Of a stretch of DNA of 64,000 bases, positions 21,314 to 33,500 are shown in pieces. Below the pieces are notes generated by a model, which ran no database searches, was not told the origin of the DNA, and saw nothing but the letters and a program-made list of their open reading frames with translations. The position numbers and the translations under genes were made by a program. Position 1 is the first letter of the stretch; each line of letters begins with the position of its first letter. Source of the DNA: Crossaster papposus (Eukaryota > Echinodermata > Asteroidea > Velatida > Solasteridae); the NCBI GenBank assembly GCA_037893245.1, contig JBAIAA010000697.1, positions 372,001 to 436,000 on the forward strand. Direction: 5' to 3'.

Positions 21314-24279
21314 AAACGAGTTCGTCGAGTGAGAGGCGACAACAACCAGGATGCAGTACGACGCGGAAGAGACGACTCGGGGACCCTAAACTTGCTGCTG
21401 ATAAGTGTGAGAAGACGCTAAAAGACATCTACACCAGCACAGGTGGCTATGTGCAGATGCTTCCATGGGTGGATGATGACCAAAAACACATCATGGACAT
21501 CTACACAAAGCTACAATTAGAAAAGGGTGATAGGGATTTGAAGGGAAAGGTGAAATCGTATTGGGATATTTTCAAACTCAAAACAAGAGAGGGTCATCCA
21601 ATTATACGGGCAATTTTAAGCGGAGGGGCTGGTATAGGGAAAACGACTCTTATTGGAAAAATTGCCCACGATTGGGCCCTTGGCAATGTTCCTGCACTAA
21701 AAAAGTACAAGCTTGTTTTTGTGTTGAAAATGCGTTCCCTGAAACAAACGTCGGATGTGATAGATGCACTTTTTGATCAGTTGTTATGGGCCAGTCACAA
21801 ATCAGTTGCGATGCGTCGGCGATGGGTAAAACCGGAAAATTTGAACAAAATCTTGAGACAGATCTCACGATTTTGCACCCGTCGGAGGCGCTCTCCGGAC
21901 GCCTGCGGCTTGTCGCAGATTTTTTAGGCATCGCCACACCCGTCGCGGTCCCCAACTTTGAACTTAAAATTTTAAGATTGCTCGCAAGATTTTTCACCCA
22001 TTTTAGGCATCCCAGACACAATCTCCGATGACCTACGATGCCCTCCGATTAATCGGAGGCGTCCTCCGAATAATCTGAGACTAGTCGCAAGATTCTGTGT
22101 GGGATTGGAAATTCAGGTTGAGATTCAATGTCTGCGAGTGGTCTCCGGCGCCCTCCGACTGAATCGGAGGCGCCCTGCGACGATTCGTACGCTTTCTGTG
22201 ATCGTCTCCGACGAATCGTACGGTGGAATCGTAGTAAATCGCCGTGTATATAAGGGCGCCTCCGATCGGATCGCTAAAAGTTTGAGACGCTCTTGCTGCA
22301 GATATCGTCTCCGATGCAATCGGAGGCGATCGGAGGCTAATCCCACGATTTTTCGACAAAACCGGGTCAAAATCCTTGAAAAAATCTCAGACAATGTGAC
22401 TGCTCCACTTTTATTAGGATTATTGCTAGGATTGTTCAAGGATTCTTTATTTTCTACGACGACCCCCGGCCAAACTAATCCCCGACAGATCGCCGACATT
22501 GTGACTGGGCCATTACATGAAGAGACCATAGACAGGAAAGACTTGGAATCCTTCATTGCAGCCAACCCTGACGACGTGTTGTTTCTGTTAGACGGTTTTG
22601 ATGAATTCGGGTCGACTGAGCTTTATGAGTCGGAGTTCGGTTCGATCCTCAAAATGCTTAATCGAAAAGGAAAGTACGAACAATGCAGTGTTCTTGTGAC
22701 AACCCGCCCCTCACACTATGACAAGCTGGTAGAAAACACTTTGATTCAGAGGCCGTTTGCTCGTGTGAATGTTTTAGGGTTTAGCAAGGACGATGTTGGG
22801 GAATATGTGCACAAATTTTATCCAGGAGAATCATCCAAAGCTGATGGACTTTTTGAGAAAATTGTATCCTCTAATGTTTTATTAGATTTGGCCAAAAGTC
22901 CCATGCTGTTGTTATTGATGTGCTTGTTATGGAAAGACAGTGCTACACTCCCTGACACCATGTTTCGCCTTTATAATAAGGCACTGCGTTACATATTTCA
23001 ACGTAAAACAAACATGTCAATGAAAGAGATTTCAAGGCTAGTTACTGCTATTGGAAAGGTTGCTTTGCGTGGTCTACTTTCTTCTGATCAAAAGTTATCA
23101 TTCCTAGAGGGGGATTTTGAGCCGGGTGTGCTTGAAATGGCCATAGGAGCTGGCATCCTTACCATCGAGCGAGTCTATAAGGGGACCGACATTTACGAAC
23201 CTGTTTATTTCATTCACAAGACGTTTCAAGAATTTTGCGCTGCGATATACTACCAGAGTTTAACATCGGAAGAAGAAACGCATGAATTTGAAACGTTCTT
23301 TCGTGAAGTGTCTGATTTAGCTGGGTTTGAATATCTTCTGCGTTTTTGCTGCGGTGACAGTGATGGGCCACAAACAAATTCAATTTTGAAGATTTTATCG
23401 CACAAAGTCAGACATGCAGGCCATCCAGGTGATAAAGTCATACAAGTAGCCTTGAATTGTTACTTTGAAAGTCAGTGCCAAACATTGCCACCGTTGGAGT
23501 TAATTAATTCCGTTATTGATTCAAATCTACATATTGGTGTTCCAGGGAGTGATATATTGACATCGTTTATGTACTTCCTAAACAACGTTACTGATGACCA
23601 AAAAAAGGGTGGTGGAAATACTTGCCTCGAAAAGATACACTCATTAACAATGGATCCTCGCAGCATTCGACAGTTGGGTCCAAAATACGTGCATTTTGTG
23701 AACAGAATGCCAAATCTTCAAAGAATTGGCGTACATAGGCCTACTAACCAAATGGGATTTGCAAGCACAATTAAAATCTGTAAACACAGTACATGTTTCA
23801 TTTTGTTTAATTTACGTCTGAAAGAAATGACGCAGCTTCAGGCCGTGATCTTCAATGATTGCAACCTAACAAGCAGTGGCATGGAGCACATTGTTGGGCA
23901 ACTGAGTAATCTGCCCAACCTTGTTGAATTGAATCTGTCTCGCAATGAGACCCTTGCTGGATCAGGTCGGTCAGGGTCTCACTTGAAGGAAATCAAAACA
24001 CTCAACAAACTAAACTTGCGTCACAGCGCATTGAAAAGTAATGACTTGGAGCACATTGCCGTGGCACTGGGTAATCTGCCCAACTTTGTTGAATTGGATC
24101 TGTCTGGCAATAAGACCCTTGGTGGATCAGGTCAGTCATGGTCTGTCCTGACAAAAATGAACCACCTCGAAAAGCTATATTTGAGGCACTGTGGTTTGAC
24201 CGCTGACGATAAGGCAGAAATCACCGAAGCAGTGAGTCAAATGACCAGCCTGGAAGTGGTATATCCTCATCCATATTAA
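21314..24279 (+). pseudogene. TM-NACHT-LRR gene copy 1, main exon, disrupted by a transposon
   Basis: Entered in phase 1 after ttacattag. The NACHT P-loop GGAGIGKTT is in the first part; then a 726-bp element (21787-22512) plus 3-bp duplication interrupts, bringing an in-frame stop at 21925-21927. After it the reading resumes with DDVLFLLDGFDEF (Walker B) and continues through the NACHT helical region, HKTFQEFCAAIY, and a C-terminal LRR part with two LPN(L/F)VELxLSxN repeats to a stop at 24277-24279. Insert plus duplication is 729 bp, so the downstream frame is unchanged. Unless the insert is spliced out, copy 1 can only give a truncated product lacking Walker B. Otherwise closely similar to copy 2. 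Confidence 0.85.
21787..22512. mobile_element. Harbinger-like non-autonomous element in the NACHT coding region
   Basis: Ends tgggccagtcacaa and (as complement) tggcccagtcacaa. TTA is duplicated on both sides (21784-21786, 22513-22515), and the orthologous position in copy 2 (39492 region) is the empty site with a single TTA. 3-bp T-rich target duplications and GGCC.. ends are typical of PIF/Harbinger. The interior is full of ctccgat/atcggag words in both orientations and has no transposase ORF. Confidence 0.9.
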
Positions 24280-26430
24280 TGGGCTCCGTACATGCAGCAT
24301 TGTGCTTCGATCGTGCGCGTTTGCGTGTACATAACTTCACCCCGGGGTGGCGTTATACAATATTCTACTGACTTGGTATAATCGGCAGCTAACGTCAGAA
24401 ATGACTTCCCTAAGATAATTGATCATGAAAGTCTCTTTTCATAATTCTATTCAGTACACATACGCGGTCTCAGAAAACAAAGGACTAGAACAACTTTGTG
24501 ATAGTTTGTGATGAAACAACCGTTAAAACCCAACGATTGCCAACTTTTCAAAAACAATAAAAACACGGTTCCAGTTTTTTCACCACCACTAACTTTTTCT
24601 TCGTCAACTTTTGACCCCTCGTTAAACGACCAGTTCTTTATTACGTCACGCGGATCGCTTTTCACGGAGCAATTCTCTGGTAATTTAAACAGGCATATTC
24701 GTCTCACTTTATTTCCGCAAACAAATTAAAAGATACATACAATTTCTAGTAAGTAGACCCTTTACTAAATAGTAATAACATGCGTTTCAAGAAACCACAT
24801 ATTTTCAAAAAGTTAGGAGAAACCTATAATTCGGATCCCTGTAACACAATCAAAAGTACAGATTTAAAACCTGAGCTTATTACGGCCAAAGGGTTCGATC
24901 TTCATTGTGATTTCTGACCAGAGAAGTGAGTTGTGTGAGTCTGGAGGGGCAGGGAACGAGAGCTGCGTTGTTGAAAAAAAAAGTATGTCTGGCACAGATC
25001 TGACAAGATTATTGAGAAATAAACTGAGACAAGATGACGTCATGGTTGGTTTACACTCGAAATATTCTGGTAAATTTTAACTTGCAAAAACAGTCCCCAA
25101 ACGTACCCTATAGCTAAATTCGGCTTTTGGAAGATGAACATCACACAAGCTAATAAACCACAGCCGACGTAAGCTTGGCATAAATACACAGAGTCGATTG
25201 AAAATTGCCAAGCCTACGAACGTTGTTATACTTCTGATATCACCCGAGATAACAATCCTGCTGGAATTCCCGCTAAGAATTGGATGACCCTCTTGTAAAA
25301 TTGTAAATAAATACTGTGTTGTTGTCGATTTGTATTCTGTATAATATAAGCTGCATGTGTTTTGTGTTTGATGACAGACTAGGGGGAGATTTTGACACAG
25401 TTGACTCAGTACTAAAGGCGTATTGGACTGGTTGTTTCATATTTTCTTGTGTTGCATGTTTTTAGTACCGTAAGTTTTGGGACTCTCATACACAGTATCG
25501 AGAGTCGCACATTTCTGGACCAATGTTAACCTTTGACACCCTGGGTATGGCACGCAAAGTAGGCAAAGGAATTAATTTTGCAATGAAGAACAACTTGGGT
25601 GAACTTAGTACTTACTTAATTAAATGAAGTTTAAAACAATAGGTTCTGTTGTTGATGAAAGCATAATATCTTAGAAATTATCACGACTACAGTTTTAAAC
25701 GATGCATCCCATTTTGGTAATCAGTTTATTGTGAAACATTGATTGCAAAACAATGGGGAAAGTGGCTATAGTTTAAATTATCTTAAAGGGAGGATACACC
25801 ATTTTCTGAGATCAAAATAGTTTATTCTACCGATTTATTAAGAAATATCCTACTTATTTGAAAGTAAATAATGATTAACAGATATTTCCATTTTTGTTGA
25901 TCGCTACTCTCTAAGTACATGTAATAATAACATCACCAATGACGTTATTTGCTGGTTAAAATGCTTTTCAAATATTCAGGACTACAAATTTTAAAATGTA
26001 GTTTGTCATGTAAATTTAGTTACTAAACAATGGAGAAATTGACTGGCCTAAATTATCTCAATTAAGCCTTTTGTAATAGTGTTATCGCACTAAAGGTACA
26101 AACATAAATATCTAGAGCGTTTAAATGTCGGTTTTACATACAACAGTTATATATCTTTTTGTATGAAGTTTCACAGTTTTAACACAGAGACTAGTGCATA
26201 TTTACAACTTTGTCGGTCACTCTCTGTTGAGTAATATTAACGCCACAAATGACGTTTATTTTCTGGTATTTAAAATGCTTTTTTTTAACGGTGACGCAAG
26301 TGCAACTGTAGTTATCTATGTGATCGCTTGGAGTTTATAGCATAAAACCTATCGAAGATATTTCAAAGGAACCAAAATAAATATGTCTTGTCAAAATGTG
26401 TATCTCTTTAAAGTTCTGCTAATTCCATCG
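24280..26430. other. 3' flank of NLR copy 1
   Basis: Collinear with 41546-44386. No additional gene seen. A truncated family A MITE end (aggaggatacacc-like) sits at 25789-25880 after a TTAA; the corresponding place in copy 2 (near 43384) is empty. Several aataaa words follow the stop codon, but a polyadenylation site cannot be fixed. Confidence 0.6.
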
Positions 26431-27070
26431 GTTTTCTCTGTCATTTCGTTTCGTTTCATTTATTGAATCTCGCCGCTCAGTTTAAAAGTTAACAATCTTC
26501 TTTGCTCATCAAAATAGTATACATGCGTTAAATACGGACTATTCATCAATACCTGGGACAATTTAGCCCTATAACGCAGTGGCGTAGACAGGGGTGACCT
26601 GCCCCCCCCCCCCCCCCCCCCCCAGACTCCCGGTTCCCCCATGTGCCCCCCACAACAAAATTGACCTTCCCGTTTTCTTCCAAAACCAAACAGAGACTCG
26701 ACAGACCATATAACCTAGTGCTATGTGCATTCTCTAAAGTTTAAATGTAATATACATCATTTCGCTTGCTGTAATTTAAATGGATGGATTGGGGGCGGGG
26801 GAGGATGTTATAGCCAATATTGTTACACTGACTTTCTTTGGACGTTTTGGGTTCGTAAATGCTGGACAAAAATCAACAAAAACCAATCATATTCTTGTAG
26901 TCAGGTACCCTGACCCCACGATAAAACGGATCAATTTGCAGACGTTGGGGGAATTGTAAGGTCTGAGAATCATTTGTACATCTTCACAGGTGTGTAATCA
27001 ATTGCAAAGAAAATGTGGAATAACTAGATATGAACAATTAGAAGCAGTATTTGAAAAAGTTGTTTTTTCC
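26431..27070. other. Intergenic, low-complexity and repeat fragments
   Basis: Poly-C run at 26601-26622. From about 26820 the sequence (gggttcgtaaatgctggac ...) is related to 31025-31330 and 32725-32990. No gene seen. Confidence 0.5.
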
Positions 27071-27100
27071 TCCAACGCTGGTCGGCCGACCAGCGTTGGA
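27071..27100. repeat. Perfect 30-bp palindrome
   Basis: tccaacgctggtcgg is followed immediately by its exact reverse complement, with no loop. It lies within the dispersed repeat shared with 31050-31090, where only one arm (gaccagcgtt) is present. Confidence 0.9.
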
Positions 27101-27453
27101 AATCGATACACAAATGCCACTCTACCAGGAGCCATGATTTTACAGGATGCTTCAGACTGCCACAACCTAACAGTCCAGAGTAAAGTGTTTTGTGATCATT
27201 TAGTAATTAATTTTGTTTGATGCTTGCAAATGCTGTGCATATTCCCTTTAAAGTTATAGTCTACCATTTCCCAGTTGAGCATTTTATTGTATAAAACAGC
27301 AGAAGTTCTCAAAATCTAAAGAAAGGGGCTTGACGACTAATCTGACTCCAAAGCAGATTTGCCACAGCACTAACAAATCTCGAGATAATCAAGGGCGCCC
27401 TCAATAAGCCCGTTTTTGGAGTATTGATGATTGATAAACTGCATAGACGGACG

Positions 27454-27854
27454 GCGCGCGAATTTGTTTTCTGTAGATGGGTGAGCCAAAATTCATGAAT
27501 TATTTAGTAGTTGCATTGATCACTGTACAATACTTAGGTTCTAGGTCTCTTTTTTCCTGTAAATTAAAAATACTCCAAAGATATTAATTTGACTAGGAAA
27601 AACGAGGTGACACAGCAGGATTCGAACCCGGGATCTTTGATCCATAGCCCATCCCACTATCCAATACACTACGTATAGCAGCTCGACAACAGCTGTTCTT
27701 TAAACTAATTTAATGTAACTAGTTAACTAAATATCAACAATGCTGTGACGTCATGTTTTATTCCGATGAATAAACATAACTTCTCATCCAAACTACTAAA
27801 TAATTCATTAATTTTGACTCGCCCACCTACTGAAAAAATTCGGGGACGGCGCGC
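27454..27854. mobile_element. TIR element with a tRNA-like core, copy 1
   Basis: Outer arms of about 55 bp are near complements (left: gtagatgggtgagccaaaat, tcatgaattatttagtagtt; right: aactactaaataattcatta, actcgcccacctac). Inside, on the - strand at about 27606-27690, TAGTGTATTGG fits a pol III A box and GGGTTCGAATCC is a perfect B box. The element at 44967-45356 has the same layout and related interior. Confidence 0.75.
27606..27690 (-). ncRNA. tRNA-like sequence (A and B box) inside the TIR element
   Basis: A-box-like TAGTGTATTGG and B box GGGTTCGAATCC at tRNA spacing, but no convincing acceptor stem, so it is a tRNA-derived promoter rather than a functional tRNA gene. Confidence 0.55.
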
Positions 27855-27937
27855 TCGGAACAAATGAACAACTCGGTCTTGAACAAGACTAGCCGACTGC
27901 AGGGAACAGTATTGTACCCACTAAAGTACACTGTTGG

Positions 27938-28630
27938 GCCGGTGTGGACGGTAATTCTGTCCCCCGGTAAAATTGTCCGGGGGGACAGAATTACCTAGGT
28001 AAAAGTGTCCCCCTAGAGCCGTTAATTCCGTCCCCCTCCAGTTTATTCTGTCCTCTCTCTAGGTAATTTTGTCCCCCAATGTTCCACACATAAGTGGTTA
28101 TTTTGATGTTATTTCAATGAAAAGCCCACATGGTATTTATTATTTGGACTTCTGTTCCCTTCATCGATTTATCAAAATAAAAATAAAAATATAAATAACT
28201 GTATTAATTAAATCAACCGATCTACGTTTCTGCGCGAAAGGGAAATTAGCGGTAATCAGTATTTTCAGACTTCTTGCACGCGTACAAATTCTGTATACCC
28301 AGCACGAATGTGGCAGCACTTTTGACCACCTGTAATTTGTAGTACGCTACACATCCTACAGTCTGCCACAAATGATGTGAATTATAAAGGGGTGAACCTG
28401 TACTACACTGGTTGTTGCGTCTAGTGGGTGCTAGACTTGTGACGTTGCACGGGACAATTTTACCAGGGGGACACGTTTAACGTTGGGCAGGGAGACAGAA
28501 TTACCTGGAGGGGGACAGAAATACCTAGGTAAATGTGTCCCCCCCGGACAGATTTACCGGGTCACGGCCTGGTAAGTCTGTCCGGGGGGACACATTTACC
28601 AGGGGGGACAGAATTACCTTTCACACCGGC
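27938..28630. mobile_element. 693-bp TIR element with subterminal GTAATTCTGTCCCCC repeats
   Basis: Left end gccggtgtggacggtaattc and right end complement gccggtgtgaaaggtaattc. The words acagaattacc and tgtccccc occur about ten times in both orientations near both ends, and the centre is AT-rich and unrelated. There is no transposase ORF. The architecture fits a non-autonomous element with clustered transposase-binding sites. Confidence 0.85.
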
Positions 28631-29574
28631 ACGGGACCGATCCCAATTTACGTACCGAGCCAGAATCATTACTCAAATGGATCATTAATGACAAACTATA
28701 TTGACCGTGTTGCAAGTTGGTCCAGTACAGGAAATCAGAAGTGGGCCTATATACAACTACATATGTACTGGGCAGATATCGGACCAATATCTCAATGTTT
28801 GCTGCGTAGGGTTTTCCCACATTCAGCTTTTATATGAGTACAATCTGTTTGTTGGTGCTTATAAGTTATAGTCGTGTAGATGATCTATTTATAACGTCAG
28901 TTTAAAGAGCACTGCGTGTCAAATGCGACAGCAGTAAGAAATCCCAAAATAGAAATTCAAAGATGACGTCACCGTGATGTCGATTTATGCATACTAGTAA
29001 CATATTTTATCAAATATGGAAATATCTATGTACCAACAAAACCTGATACGAAAAGAATTTTGAGTTCAGCATAGTTTGTCATTATGACAAATTTATTAAA
29101 TCTGTATAAAATCACGAGAGAACGTCATCATGACGTCATCATGGCGTCACCTGAATTGTCATCTATAACGTTTCCCTGGGCGCAACTAACCAGGCGGAAA
29201 AGACGAAAAAATAAATGTGTTTGTCGGGAACAAACATAATATTACAGCTAGCAAATTATTTGTGCAAAATAATTGATGTCGGTGAACCTTTCTTGTAGAA
29301 CAGCAGAACGACGTAAATTGTCTTCATGTTTGCCTTTACTCACCCGCCCCCAATACATGTAATAATATAATATTTTAACTTTGGAGGAAGTAATGGAAAT
29401 ACACGTGAAAATATACATTGGTTTTCACAATACACACTGGATTTAGTAAGTCATTGTTACACCCGTGAACTCGTCACGGCTTACTGCACACTTTTAACAA
29501 ACACCTGCAGTGGAAGTAATTGCAAATAAATCAACTTTCCAAAGTCCCCTATGAGCTATTTCTGTCTTCTGGCC
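28631..29574. other. Intergenic, no gene seen
   Basis: AT-rich with several tgacgtcat words (28960-29150). No exon or RNA gene recognised. Confidence 0.45.
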
Positions 29575-30345
29575 AAAGCCCGAGAGTGATGATTATTGAT
29601 TGGCATTAATTGATACAGGCGCATACGACCACACAGATCTGCCATTCTCGAATGTCAACATTTTCTTATCAGCTTCCCGCGAAAACAAGGCAAGCTTGCT
29701 AAACGCAAGGGCGACTTGAACATGTTTATCGGGAAATACAAAGGTACAAAATGTTATACAAAGGTATACCATTTTGATCTGATGACGTGATCTCAACCGA
29801 TAGCTTTCACTTTGGTTGGGAATCAGCGCCAAATTTCTACCAGTTGGTCTTTGCATTGTTTTAATGAACACACGTGACATACAAGACTTGATATCTATTG
29901 CCGATACGGAGGTTAAGATATAAAGATGAGATTGGGTTCATAATTATTGTAAGACAAACGCATTCTTGTAGGTTTTGGTGATACTAAGTTTTACTTGTCA
30001 CGCCTCATTGGAACTGTTGTTCCCATTGGAATTGTGCTGCGTCATACGTGCACACAAACACGTCTGGTTTGGTGTAGTATACGCGTTTGTTTATTTTGTG
30101 ACGGCGATCACGGGGGTTGATAGAGGCAACACTAATTCATCGAACAATGTACTGGAATCGAAAAGCTGGAACTCATTACAGTTGCGCTCTGTACGTGGAG
30201 AATCGATTCTGCCGTAGATTTAGGCTGAGCAAGTATCGAGGGTATTTTTGGTTAAATCATTTTAGTCGTACACACGTTACCACCGCGACTATTAGCCAAT
30301 TTCCCGTACTCTATTTCAATACTTGATTTATCAGGGTAAAATCCA
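29575..30345. repeat. Complex repeat R, copy 1
   Basis: Begins cccgagagtgatgattattg, contains cagatctgccattctcgaat, gattgggttcataattattg, gtaggttttggtgatacta and cacacaaacacgtctggttt, and ends tcgagggtatttttgg .. gatttatcagg. Further copies or parts are at 31490-32025, 32090-32725, 33045-33480 and 36062-36360. Confidence 0.85.
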
Positions 30346-31489
30346 GACCCACATTGCACTTTAAAAAAAATAGCTTTGCACATTTGCAACAATTATCGTC
30401 TGCTCGATGTTACGCAATGTTTGTTTACTGCCGGTCAAAATACCTGATTATATTGACGTCTTTATCGGTTTGTTAGTTGCAATTCGATGCACCATCATTA
30501 CAAATTATTGAAAATTTGCTACAAAATGTACGTTAGTGCTGCCGCCATTTTGTTTTGCCTGAGCTAGGCAACTTCTCTTACGGCTACATTTGTATGACGT
30601 TGTAGCCGTAGCTGTAGCTCTAGACGGCATTTCGGACAGCCTGACGCCTGTTGTGTTTCAGAAACATTCAATCGATTGATATGAACCCACAAGTTCGACT
30701 TTTATTTTATTTTATTTTATTTGCTTCTCAGTGATTCGGAATTCGGAGGCGAAGCCGAAGACGAAGCAAGATTTCGAAAATACGTTATGATGCAGCTGTG
30801 GCGAATGCATTGTGAATTTTTGACCATAAATACCGACTCGGTACAAAGTATCGCGCATGCGTTGTGAACGTTCAACCGATAAAACGATAACAGCACTGCA
30901 TTTTATAGGAGGCCAAATTTCATGTGACACTCTGGAAAAGTGTTTCAGACCAGCCAGCCATGTCTGTATTATCCGTTTAATATACCGGCCATGTTGTAGC
31001 ATTAATATACACTGACTTTTGTGCACAGTTTGGGTTCGTAGATGCTCAGAAAATCAATTGCCGACCAGCGTTAGAAATTATTACAAAAATACAACTCTAC
31101 TTGAAATTGTCAGCCCACCAGGAGCCATGATTTTACAGAATGCTTCAGACTGCCATTATCTAACAGTTTAGAGTAAAGTGTTTTGTGATAATTTAGTAGT
31201 TTATTTGTATGATGTTTGCAAATGTTGTATATTCCATATGTTGGTTATAGTCTACCATTGGTCAGTTGTGCATTTTTATCGTATAAAACCGTGACAGCAG
31301 AAGTTCTCAAATTCTAAGGAATTGTACTTAACAACTAAACAGTCAAAGTTTTAGCTCTGTGAATGCTTTAAACTTTGAGAAAATATGATATTCAAAGATT
31401 GCGATTTTAAACATATTATGTTATTGACGTCACGATGACGTCATCTAGTATCAGATTACAAGCTACCAAATAGTTTCAGATTTCAAACC
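30346..31489. other. Intergenic with a dispersed-repeat part
   Basis: No gene. 31025-31330 is related to 26860-27320 and 32725-32990 (ccaggagccatgattttac, gcttcagactgcca, gtaaagtgttttgtgat). Confidence 0.5.
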
Positions 31490-33500
31490 AAAGCCCGAGA
31501 GTGATGATTATTGGCATAATTTGATACAGGCTCATACGGCCGCACAGATCTGCCAACATTTTCCTATAGCTTCCCGCCAAAACAAGGCAAGCTTGCTGAA
31601 CGCAAAGCGGCGGCATAGGCTATTTCTACCAATTAATCTTTGCATTGTTTTAATGCACACTCGTGACATACAAGACTCGATATCTATTGCCGATACGGAG
31701 GTTGAGATAAAGGTGAGATTGGGTTCATAATTATTGTAAGACAAACGCATTCTTGTAGGTTTTGGTGATACTAAATGTTACTTGCCACGCCTAGTCATCG
31801 GAACTGTTGTTCCCATTGGAATTAAGTGCTGCGTCATACGTGCACACAAACACGTCTGGTTGGGTGTCGTGTACGTTTGTTTATTTTGTGACGGCGATCA
31901 CGGGGTTGATAGAGTCAACACTAATTCATCGAACAATGTACTGGAATCGAAAAGCTGGAACTCATTATAGTTGCGCTCTGTACGTGGAGAATCGATTCTA
32001 GCGTAGATTTAGGCTGAGCAAGTATGTTATTGACGTCACGATGACGTCATCTAGTATCAGATTACAAGCGACCAAATAGTTTCAGATTTCCAACCAAAGC
32101 CCGAGAGTGATAATTATTGTCATTAATTGATACAGGCTCATACGGCCGCACAGATCTGCTAACATTTTCCTGTAGCTTCCCGCCAAAACAAGGCAAGCTT
32201 GCTGAACGCAAAGGCGACTTGATCATGTCTATCCAAGTGCAAAGGTACATCATTTTGATCTGATAAGGTGGTCTCAGCGCAGCCGATAGCTTAAATTTTG
32301 GTTCGAAAGCGGCGGCATAGGCTATTTCTACCAATTAATCTTTGCATTGCTTTAATGCACACTCGTGACATACAAGACTCGATTTCTATTGCCGATACGG
32401 AGGTTGAGATAAAGGTGAGATTGGGTTCATAATTATTGTAAGACAAACGCATTTTTGTAGGTTTTGGTGATACTAAGTGTTACTTGCCACGCCTAGTCAT
32501 TGGAACTGTTGTTCCCATTGGAATTAAGTGCTGCGTCATACGTACACACAAACACGTCTGGTTTGATGCCGTGTGCGTTTGTTTATTTGTGACGGCGATC
32601 GCGGGGTTGATATATAGATGTATAACAATGTACTGGAATCGAAAAGCTGGAGCTCACTATAGTTGTGCTATGTACGTGGAGAATCGATTCTAGCGTAGAT
32701 TTAGGCTGATCAGTATCGAGGGCATTTTTTTTGAGAAAAGTGTTTTGTGACAATTTAGTAATTTATTTTGTTTGATGTTTGCAAATGTTGTATATCCCTT
32801 TCAGGTTATAGTCTACCATTTGTTAGTGGTGCATTTTTATCGTATAAAACCGCAGAAGTCTAAAGAGTTGTACTTGACAACTAACCGGACAAAGTTTTAT
32901 TTCTGTGAATGCTTTAAACTCTGAGAAAATAATATTCAAAGATTGCGATTTTGAACCTGTTAATAAGTTTACGACGTCACGATGACATCATCAAGCATCA
33001 GATTACAAGCAACCAAATATTGTTAGGATTTCTAGCCTAAGCCTAGCCCGAGAGTGATGATTATTAATTGGCTTTAATTGGTACAGGCGCATACGGCCAC
33101 ACAGATCTGCCATTCTCGAATGTAAACATTTTCTTATCAGCTTCCCGCCAAAACAGGCAAGCTTGATAAACGCAAGGGCGACTTGAACATGTTTATGGGG
33201 AAGTACAAAGGTACAAAATGTTATACAAAGGAATACCATTTTGATCCGATGACGTGATCTCAGCCGATAGCTTTCACTTTGGTTGGAAATCAGCGCCAAA
33301 TTTCTACCAGTTGTCTTTGCATTGTTTTAATGAACACACGTGACATACAAGACTCGATATCTATTGCCGAGACGGAGGTTGAGATAAAGGTGAGATTGGG
33401 TTCATATTTATTGTAAGACAAACGCATTATTGTAGGTTTTGGTGATACTAAGTTTTACTTGCCACGCCTAGTCTTTTGTTCCATTGGAAGTGCGCAGTCA
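31490..33500. repeat. Complex repeat R, copies 2-4 in tandem
   Basis: Three successive partial copies begin at about 31490, 32090 and 33045, each with the cccgagagtgat start. They are linked by a cacgatgacgtcatctagta-type segment (31430, 32035, 32975). Copy 2 lacks the tgatct..cattttgatc internal part seen in copies 1, 3 and 4. Coding potential is absent. Confidence 0.8.

Larger units (their letters stand above)
17123..26430 (+). repeat. Segmental duplication, copy 1
   Basis: From tagtttcagacacgcata at 17123 to about 26430 the sequence is collinear with 36489-44386: 5' flank, four NACHT-LRR exons, introns with a shared poly-G run and relic exon, and more than 2 kb of 3' flank. Differences are mostly insertions private to one copy (17998-18981 and 21787-22512 here; 43701-44074 in copy 2). 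Confidence 0.9.

Noticed and set aside
22125..22565. 146-codon - strand ORF across the transposon in NLR copy 1
   Set aside because: It runs through the repetitive interior of the Harbinger-like element and into the antisense of the NACHT exon; no transposase motif.
27606..27690. Functional tRNA gene
   Set aside because: A and B boxes are present but no acceptor stem or cloverleaf could be formed; the same holds for 45118-45190 and 62690-62765. Kept as tRNA-derived elements.
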